Assembly (NCBI GenBank): GCA_023396045.1
Contig: JAEWXD010000052.1
Location: forward strand, 1-54,218
Direction of reading: 5' to 3'
DNA: 54,218 nt
DNA from: Bacillota bacterium
Lineage (GTDB): Bacteria > Bacillota > Clostridia > Christensenellales > Aristaeellaceae
Positions 47,895 through 54,218 of this stretch are shown here, in pieces. Each line of letters opens with the position of its first letter. Within the stretch, counting starts at the first letter, position 1. The position numbers and the translations under genes are program-made. Below the pieces are notes generated by a model. It saw nothing but the letters and a program-made list of their open reading frames with translations. It did no database searches and had not been told where the DNA came from.

Positions 47895-50800
47895 AATACC
47901 ATATACGCGGGAACCATTTCATAAAGTCTAACCACTTGGTACTGGTAAGTATACCCGTAGCATAGGGGTAAAAACCGATAAACATACCAAACGCAACAAG
48001 TATAATCAGCACAATAAAGAAATTGATTGCTTTTTTTGCTTTGGGGAACTTGCTTTCTAAACCGTCTAATATGTAACAAGTAGCCAGTATAATAAAGGGT
48101 ACACTTGCAAAATAGTGGTAAATAAAGGTGCCTCTAGGCACAATGACCCATGGCAAGTATTGGCTTAAAAAGCCTATACCAATCAGATAACTTGGGCTAA
48201 TGATGTTCACTTTGCCTTGTGCGCTTGGCAGTATGCGCCATAGCAGTGCAAGCAGGCAGAGGATGATGGCTACAAAACCAAGATAGAAAACGGTTGGGTT
48301 ACCAAAGGCAAATATGGTTTGTGCAAAGCCTTGTGGCTCTAATTGACCTGCAAAATACCACATGGGTTTTAATATCAATGGCCATTGCCACCAAGAGGAG
48401 TGGTAGGGGTGGTCTGCACCAAGACCTGGGGTTGAGTGGTAGTCATACATATGCTTTTGTGTGTCTATTAAACGGTTTAATGTAATACCACCACTGGGTG
48501 CAAAGTAAGGTATGTAGCTAATATAGTATATTGCAAAAGGAATCAGTATAAAGAAGAACACACAGTAGGCACAGGTGAGTATGGCTTTGTCCCATGCTTG
48601 TTTTCTATTTTCTGTTTCATTTGCAATTTGTGTAGCAAGGCTTGTAAAGAATAATATGGCAAGCCCTACACCGGCATACAGGCCAATCCATTTGCTGGCA
48701 ACAGATAGCCCAAAGGCAATGCCGCACCAAAAGAGCGCCCAAAGGCCTTGGTTCATAGGTGCTTTCTTGTTTGCAAGCAACATGTATTTATACATAAACA
48801 GGTAGCTTAGCAGTATAAAGAATACCGGATAGCTATCTATGGTGGCAATACGGGTTTGTGTTAAGTGTAAACAATCTAGGGCCAAAAGCAAGGTGGCAAG
48901 TATAGCAAACTTCCGTTTTTCAAATACATATTTTGCGCTGATATATAGCGCCGGCAACATGGCAACACCTACTACAACACCAAAGAAACGGTAAGCAAAG
49001 GGCACCATACCAAATAGCCAAATACCAAGGCTCATAAACAATTTACCAAGAGGTGGGTGGCTGGTTTCATAAGGCCGTATGCCGTGTAAATGCTCGTATC
49101 CTGTACGTGCATGGTAAATTTCATCAAAATAACTGCCGTTGTAATAGCTGGGTATGCCTTCTAAAGTATCTTGCTCATCTATTAAGTTTGTTACAGTGTC
49201 TAATTGTGCAAGCTCTGTGTCATAATTTTCATGGGCAAGAATATGAAGTATTTTTGTTTGCTGTGCATTCGCAAAATGTGTATCGGCTTTGCGTACAATA
49301 ATTTCACTTAGAGAAGTACCTGCTTCTTCACTGCGTATTTTCAGGTACTTGCCATGCAAAGTAAGCGGTGTGTTGCTAAAATTATATTCTCCATCGTCGC
49401 TTATTGTATATTGTGTTACATATTTCCAACGGAATATTTGTTGTTGGTCCATTTGTGCAGGCACTTCCGGGCTCCAGTTTTGCATATCTTCACTTGTAGA
49501 AAAATATACACGATTGTAGTTGATAGGCCCGTAGAATAAAACATTAAAATCTTCATTTTCTTCCAGCTCTAACACAAGGCTTTCATTTGCATTGCTGAAA
49601 CTATAATAGCTCTGTGGTGCGTTAAAAGAACCCAATTGATAAAATGCAAATACAGAGTACACAAGGCAAATGGCTAGCATGGTTAGCCAGTCCTTTTTAT
49701 CTAATGTTAAACTGCGTTGCATAGTGTTTAATTTGCCTTCTGAAAGTGTTTCTTTGCGTTTTGGTAAAAAGGGTTTAACGGCCTTGTTGCTGGCACTCAT
49801 ATACAGGGCGAAAAAAGCAACAATGGTATTGTATAAGCTTATTAGAATATTGAGTGTAAGTGTGCTATCCAGCAAATGCCCTTGTGAAGCACCGTGTACC
49901 ATTTCATTATCCAGCACAATGGCTGTGTTAATAAATATGGCGGGGGTGCATAAAAATCCAAGTATTAAGGATCTTCTATCCTTATGCAAAGCATAGTCAA
50001 TAAAGAACAAAAGTATGGCAGGGAATAGGTAACGTTCGTGCATGCGCACAGTGCCAACATAAATCAGCAATAGAGAAAGCCCCATTACATAGGCAATGCG
50101 CTTTGGTTTCATAAAGTAAAGCAGTATGGCAGCCAAAGCAATAATAAAAATATGGTTTAGTATACTGAAATTCACATAGCTGTTCCACATGGTTTCTATC
50201 AGTATAAAGCCAATGGTATAGGCAAGCATAAGGTAGCTCAGCCAGGCTTTTTTACCCCATTTATTGATGGTTTTCAAGTTGGCAAATGCATTTTTGTGGT
50301 ATAGCAATACAGCAACACCAAAGCCGGAAAGCAATACAATATAGCTTAAAGCAAAGGTAAGCGGTAGTGGGCTATCCTGCGGTTGCCAGTTGGCTGCCAT
50401 TAAATAATACAAGTTGCCGGTGTTAATACTTGCAAAAGGATAAGATTGCAAAGTGTTACCATACAAATCAAACAACCATTGTAAATTCCCAACTTTTAAT
50501 GTAAAAGGCAATACAATGGCCACAGCCAAACAGAGCGCAAGCAATGCGCCCAATGCCATTTTTATCCAAAAACGAGTATCTTTAAATTGATATATAGTAT
50601 ACAGCAATGCTACAGGGCCAAAAACGAGCGCTTGTGGTTTTACAAGCACCGCCAGTACATAAAGCGGCAAGGCAAACTGTTCTTTTTCGTGCAAGAGGCA
50701 GTATACGGCAAGTATGATGAGCAAGGTAAATACACTGTCTATTTGCCCCCATGCAGCACTAATCAAAATGCTTACCGGGTTAAAGGCATAGAGTATAGCA

Positions 50801-51819
50801 AGCAAGCTTGCTTTTTGTATGTTGATATATTTTTTTGTGAGAGCAAAGAGCATATATGCACTTGCCATATCGCAAAGTATGGGCAAAAATTTTGTAATGA
50901 GGCGCACGACTTCTATGCTCCGGTTGCCGGCAGCAAATATACTGCCATTTAGCCATAATACATAAAGATACGCCGGTGGGTAATCTACAAACATGCCACT
51001 GTTATAAAAATTAGTGCCATGTGTATGCATGCCGGCAGCCCAACCGGTAAAGCATCCCATATCCACTCCATAACCATGGATTTGCATTGCAATAATGATG
51101 CGCAATAAAAAGGCGATAATAAAGGCAATGATTAACAGTGCAGTGGGGATTTTTCCGCTTCTTGTCCAAAGAAGGTAGGCACAAATGGCGTATAATACCA
51201 TTACAAAAACAATTAAAGTATAGTGGTTGCCTGTTTCTTTAGGTTCTTCCTGTTTTTGTGGGGCGCTTGCATACCAGTTGTCGTAAAGGCGAGGTTCTTC
51301 CACTTTTTCTAAAGCAATATCATCAAAATAGGCAAAGCCACGACTTTCACCACTATAGCCACCCAAGCGTGCAAAAACTTTGAGGGTGGTTTGGCTGGGG
51401 CCTGTTTTACCAAACAATTCTACATATTCCCATTTGTCTTGGGTGTCATATAAAGATTGTGAAAAGCTATATACTCCTTCAATAGAAAGGTTGGCACCTT
51501 TACCGTCTTGTATTTCACCTGCCAATATGTAACCGGAAAGCTTATAGTAACTATTTGGTTCTACAGTTACAGTCTGTACAAAGCGTGCATCGTTTTTCCC
51601 GCTGTTCTTAATGTAAATACTATGTGTGCCGCTGTGCGCTTTATCACTGCTTTTGAAAACACTTACATTTGCTTGGTGGTTATAAGCGTCTGTAATAAAT
51701 CCTTGAGGCAGACCGTTTTCCACCAATTCAAAGTCGGCATTTTGTATTAAGTTTTCAGCTGCAAAGGCTTGCCCAAGGCAAAGCAAGAACAGTAGGCAAA
51801 AACAGAGTATTTTTTTCAT
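47893..51819 (-). CDS. Giant double GT-C glycosyltransferase with carbohydrate-binding and PMT domains
   Basis: A 1308-residue protein. A signal peptide (ending QAFA) is followed by a CBM4/9-like jelly-roll domain (about 24-170: ENLIQNADFE, HSGTHSIYI, RGFAYFDDIALEKVEE). A first GT-C membrane unit (about 195-690) has GYGVDMGCFTGWAAGM as the acidic outside loop. An outside region (about 715-870) looks like a discoidin-type fold. A second unit begins SYFDEIYHARTGYEHLHG, ETSHPPLGKLFMSLGIWLFG, the signature of protein O-mannosyltransferases (PMT), and ends in the four-helix tail. It should transfer polyprenyl-phosphate sugars to surface proteins or polymers. It is last in the rbgA-rnhB operon. Confidence 0.85.
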   Translation of the reverse strand: MKKILCFCLLFLLCLGQAFAAENLIQNADFELVENGLPQGFITDAYNHQANVSVFKSSDKAHSGTHSIYIKNSGKNDARFVQTVTVEPNSYYKLSGYILAGEIQDGKGANLSIEGVYSFSQSLYDTQDKWEYVELFGKTGPSQTTLKVFARLGGYSGESRGFAYFDDIALEKVEEPRLYDNWYASAPQKQEEPKETGNHYTLIVFVMVLYAICAYLLWTRSGKIPTALLIIAFIIAFLLRIIIAMQIHGYGVDMGCFTGWAAGMHTHGTNFYNSGMFVDYPPAYLYVLWLNGSIFAAGNRSIEVVRLITKFLPILCDMASAYMLFALTKKYINIQKASLLAILYAFNPVSILISAAWGQIDSVFTLLIILAVYCLLHEKEQFALPLYVLAVLVKPQALVFGPVALLYTIYQFKDTRFWIKMALGALLALCLAVAIVLPFTLKVGNLQWLFDLYGNTLQSYPFASINTGNLYYLMAANWQPQDSPLPLTFALSYIVLLSGFGVAVLLYHKNAFANLKTINKWGKKAWLSYLMLAYTIGFILIETMWNSYVNFSILNHIFIIALAAILLYFMKPKRIAYVMGLSLLLIYVGTVRMHERYLFPAILLFFIDYALHKDRRSLILGFLCTPAIFINTAIVLDNEMVHGASQGHLLDSTLTLNILISLYNTIVAFFALYMSASNKAVKPFLPKRKETLSEGKLNTMQRSLTLDKKDWLTMLAICLVYSVFAFYQLGSFNAPQSYYSFSNANESLVLELEENEDFNVLFYGPINYNRVYFSTSEDMQNWSPEVPAQMDQQQIFRWKYVTQYTISDDGEYNFSNTPLTLHGKYLKIRSEEAGTSLSEIIVRKADTHFANAQQTKILHILAHENYDTELAQLDTVTNLIDEQDTLEGIPSYYNGSYFDEIYHARTGYEHLHGIRPYETSHPPLGKLFMSLGIWLFGMVPFAYRFFGVVVGVAMLPALYISAKYVFEKRKFAILATLLLALDCLHLTQTRIATIDSYPVFFILLSYLFMYKYMLLANKKAPMNQGLWALFWCGIAFGLSVASKWIGLYAGVGLAILFFTSLATQIANETENRKQAWDKAILTCAYCVFFFILIPFAIYYISYIPYFAPSGGITLNRLIDTQKHMYDYHSTPGLGADHPYHSSWWQWPLILKPMWYFAGQLEPQGFAQTIFAFGNPTVFYLGFVAIILCLLALLWRILPSAQGKVNIISPSYLIGIGFLSQYLPWVIVPRGTFIYHYFASVPFIILATCYILDGLESKFPKAKKAINFFIVLIILVAFGMFIGFYPYATGILTSTKWLDFMKWFPRIWY

Positions 51820-51831
51820 GGTTTCACGTCC

Positions 51832-52917
51832 TTAGTTGGAAGGGTGTTGGTAAAGCAAGGCGCTCGTACATGTTGTAAAAGCAAGCAAGAGCATAATGCT
51901 TTGGTTTAAAAACAATATACATGTTACTATACAAGCCAAGCAAAAATATAAAGCTTTGGGTATGTAGAGCAATACTAAACAAATAAATATAAAAGCAACG
52001 CACAGCCAGTAGTAAAATAAAAGTGTAGCACTTATAAAATATAAAAGCATGCCAACGACACCAACTGTGCTTCCTAATAAGCTTGCCAAGTGTTGTAAGG
52101 CCACTTTGCGTTGTTTTGTATGTGGTGCAACGATGGATAGCAATGCTTCACTAAAACGCATGCGGTGCTTGTATTTCCAAAAACGATAGAAAGCAAATAC
52201 GCACACTATGAGCGGAAAAGCAAGGCCAATCCATTTTGGGTACCAACTTGTGCAGGTGGGCGTTGCAAAAGTAATCGTATATTCTGCCATAAACCATAGG
52301 GGATTTTTGCTTTGTAAAGCCACAGGTAAAAAAGCAAATATAAGTAGTATCAAAGCAAAACTAAAAGTGTTTATCAAGGCCCAAAAACTCTGCTTTTTTT
52401 CTATTGTAATGGCAACGCTAAAAACAAAATAGAGGGGCAACAGGTATAATGCATATTCACATGTAAGCAATAAAGCAACCAGCCAAAGCATACTTAGAAT
52501 TATGTTTTTATTATAAATGGCTCCCATAAACAGTAGTATTAGTATGCAAGGTATAAGGTAAGTAATACCATTCCAGGCAGCCAATAATAAAAAGGGTTGT
52601 AGTGCATAAACGAGGGCGGTTTGCAGTCGGCAGTAACGCACATATAAATATACAGAAAAGCATATATGCATTAAGCTTGCTACAATAGTATTTGCCAATG
52701 GGTGTAATGAGTACAAGGATTGTTTGGCCATTTGTAAACCATGTGCCAAGGGCAAACGGCTGTTAGGTAAATACAAAGATTGGGGCAACTTGAAACAGAG
52801 CAATAATGCCAAGCCGATATATACTATAAAAATGGCTAATATAAAAGCTCTGCTTTGTTTTTTTGCTTGTAGAAAAGCAATTGCTACAAGCAATAATAAT
52901 GGAAGTATAAAAATCAT
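51832..52917 (-). CDS. Uncharacterised polytopic membrane protein
   Basis: A 361-residue protein with about nine to ten membrane segments; I do not recognise a family. LPLAHGLQMAKQSLYSLHPLAN and the hydrophobic pattern recall GT-C-type proteins but no acidic catalytic pair is clear. The start overlaps rnhB by ATGA and the stop lies 12 bases before the large PMT-like gene, so it is in the same operon. A role as partner of the glycosyltransferase is possible, only from context. Confidence 0.6.
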   Translation of the reverse strand: MIFILPLLLLVAIAFLQAKKQSRAFILAIFIVYIGLALLLCFKLPQSLYLPNSRLPLAHGLQMAKQSLYSLHPLANTIVASLMHICFSVYLYVRYCRLQTALVYALQPFLLLAAWNGITYLIPCILILLFMGAIYNKNIILSMLWLVALLLTCEYALYLLPLYFVFSVAITIEKKQSFWALINTFSFALILLIFAFLPVALQSKNPLWFMAEYTITFATPTCTSWYPKWIGLAFPLIVCVFAFYRFWKYKHRMRFSEALLSIVAPHTKQRKVALQHLASLLGSTVGVVGMLLYFISATLLFYYWLCVAFIFICLVLLYIPKALYFCLACIVTCILFLNQSIMLLLAFTTCTSALLYQHPSN

Positions 52918-53543
52918 GCCGTTTGGTCCTTAAAGTTCTTAATAAAGCTTTGGCGGTGAATGGGGCAAGGTCCATACTTCTTTAACGCTTCGATATGCGC
53001 TTTTGTTCCATATCCTTTATTTTGGGCAAATTGGTATGCAGGGTAAAGCTTATCCATTTCTATCATGGCAGTATCTCTATGTACTTTGGCAATCACGCTG
53101 GCACAGGCAATGGCATAGCTTTGTGCATCACCCTGTATAATGCTGTGTGTGGGGTAGGGCAAACCCAAGCCGGTTACAGCATCCACCAGCAAGCAATTTG
53201 GTTTAGCACCTTCTGCTGCACGGCGCATAGCAATTTTGGTGGCGTTGAGTATATTGAAGGCATCAATTTCTTCAGGTGTAGCCTTGCCTATGCCAATAAA
53301 TAAAGCCAATTCTCGAATTTGTGCTGCAATTTCATTTCTTGCTTTTTCGCTTAGCTTTTTGCTGTCGTCTACACGGGGCAAAAGAGGGCTGTTTGGCATA
53401 ATTACAAAGGCGCAAACAACATCGCCTGCCAAAGGGCCGCGACCAACTTCATCTGTTCCGGCTACATTCTCTGTGCCATAAGTTTCATCAAAGGCTTTGA
53501 GCGTAAGCACATGTTGTTTGTATTTTTCTTCTCTTACGCCCAT
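52914..53543 (-). CDS. rnhB: Ribonuclease HII
   Basis: A 209-residue RNase that cuts RNA in RNA-DNA hybrids and removes single ribonucleotides. VAGTDEVGRGPLAGDVV carries the DEVGRGPLAG metal-binding core, VDDSKKLS follows, and LLVDAV and VIAKVHRD supply the other Asp/Glu positions. The start overlaps the rbgA stop by ten bases. The rbgA-rnhB pairing is common in Bacillota. Confidence 0.95.
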   Translation of the reverse strand: MGVREEKYKQHVLTLKAFDETYGTENVAGTDEVGRGPLAGDVVCAFVIMPNSPLLPRVDDSKKLSEKARNEIAAQIRELALFIGIGKATPEEIDAFNILNATKIAMRRAAEGAKPNCLLVDAVTGLGLPYPTHSIIQGDAQSYAIACASVIAKVHRDTAMIEMDKLYPAYQFAQNKGYGTKAHIEALKKYGPCPIHRQSFIKNFKDQTA

Positions 53544-54218
53544 GTGTCGCCTACTTTTTCTAAGCTAAGCCTTGCCACTTTACCGTTTCTGAATTCTTCT
53601 AATATCACAGCACAGGCGCGTTCATAGTCAAACACACCGCCACGCATTAAAAAGCCTCTGCCTTGGCACAAGGCTTCCAGCAAGGCAAGTTTGCTTTCAT
53701 AGCTATCCTCTTTTAATTTAAAGCGCTCTTTGGTATCTTGAGGAATGGTATGAAACAGCTCCCACAATAATTCCATGGCAAGTTCTTCACTATTGTATAC
53801 GGCGTCTTTTATAGTGCCAATATAGGCAAGGCGCTGGGCAGCCATCTCGTTATCCAGTCTTGGCCAAAGCATACCGGGGCTATCCATGAGCTCTAAGTAA
53901 GGGTTTACCTTTACCCAGCGGTTGCTCTTGGTATGACCGGGCTTATTGGCAACCGATGTAATGCTTGCGCCTACCATACGGTTAATAAAGGTGCTTTTGC
54001 CAACATTGGGCACCCCAATGACCATGGCGCGAATGGTTTTTTTTATACCACGATTCTCTGCCCGCTCTACAAATATTTGACTGGCCTCTTGTATAAACTG
54101 CATTAACTTATTTTTGCTTTTGGGGTTGGCATCAAAGTCAATTACTTGCTCACCCTCGTTGCGCAAGGCTTGCAGCCAACGCTGCGTTTCCTTTGGGTTG
54201 GCAAGGTCTGCCTTGGTG
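53534..54218 (-). CDS. rbgA: Ribosome biogenesis GTPase RbgA/YlqF (N-terminus outside window)
   Basis: The reading frame continues to the window edge, so the N-terminal part is missing; 227 residues are visible. It is a circularly permuted GTPase: the G4 motif TKADLANP comes first, then G1 VIGVPNVGKSTFINRM and the G3 DSPGMLWP. The G4 is TKAD rather than the usual NKAD. A C-terminal domain with DYERACAVILEEFRNGK follows. RbgA assembles the large ribosomal subunit. It heads the rnhB operon here. Confidence 0.93.
   Translation of the reverse strand, partial: TKADLANPKETQRWLQALRNEGEQVIDFDANPKSKNKLMQFIQEASQIFVERAENRGIKKTIRAMVIGVPNVGKSTFINRMVGASITSVANKPGHTKSNRWVKVNPYLELMDSPGMLWPRLDNEMAAQRLAYIGTIKDAVYNSEELAMELLWELFHTIPQDTKERFKLKEDSYESKLALLEALCQGRGFLMRGGVFDYERACAVILEEFRNGKVARLSLEKVGDTWA

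Noticed and set aside
1..54218. CRISPR array, prophage or insertion sequence
   Set aside because: No regularly spaced repeats, transposase, integrase or phage structural genes were found.

Overview
The window looks like chromosomal DNA of a low-GC Gram-positive bacterium (Bacillota, most likely a Clostridia-type anaerobe). Supporting signs are an AddA-type helicase-nuclease, an rbgA-rnhB gene pair, a phi3T-like thymidylate synthase, a PyrR-type attenuator, a selenium-metabolism operon, a cell-wall-sorting protein and strong AGGAGG-like ribosome sites. The genus cannot be fixed from the sequence. I see no rRNA, tRNA, CRISPR array, insertion sequence or prophage. Most of the window is ordinary chromosome with tight operons separated by clear hairpin terminators.

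Positions 1-9271: the end of addA runs into an MFS transporter, an APH-fold kinase and a nitroreductase. A shared terminator separates these from convergent mutY. Divergent tpx follows, then a two-gene operon of large membrane proteins of the GT-C glycosyltransferase type. Positions 9272-16680: a PMCA-type calcium ATPase, the translationally coupled thyA-folA pair, a DfsB/ClbS-like protein, and codB-codA (cytosine uptake and deamination) behind a consensus promoter and a pyrimidine attenuator leader.

Positions 16690-25790: selD-yedF-DUF3343-cysteine desulfurase form a coupled selenium operon. A YjjG-type nucleotidase diverges from a six-gene block: YesL-like membrane protein, methyltransferase, Hsp33, a HEAT-like protein and a zinc-ribbon/TPR/chitobiase-like membrane protein (five genes certain, all with short spacing). 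Positions 25876-37806: a sortase-type surface protein lies between two near-identical terminators. Next come a heterodimeric ABC exporter and the moxR-DUF58-transglutaminase operon, then a divergent lipoate-ligase homologue and a second nitroreductase.

Positions 37901-46262: a LacI-family regulator under a strong promoter with an overlapping inverted repeat heads an operon for a sugar-type ABC importer (binding protein, ATPase, permease), mtnK and mtnA. The gene content predicts uptake and salvage of 5-methylthioribose. An orphan PhnD-like binding protein with its own promoter follows. Positions 46263-47105 are a decayed stretch with a DUF4180 pseudogene. Positions 47106-54218: a YwaF-like membrane protein converges on the operon rbgA-rnhB-membrane protein-giant double GT-C/PMT protein.

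The parts most worth follow-up are the methylthioribose importer/salvage operon and its control region, the 1308-residue carbohydrate-binding/double-GT-C fusion, the codBA pyrimidine attenuator, the zinc-ribbon/chitobiase-like protein, and the surface protein with repeated flanking terminators. All function statements come from recognised motifs and gene context; no database search was run.
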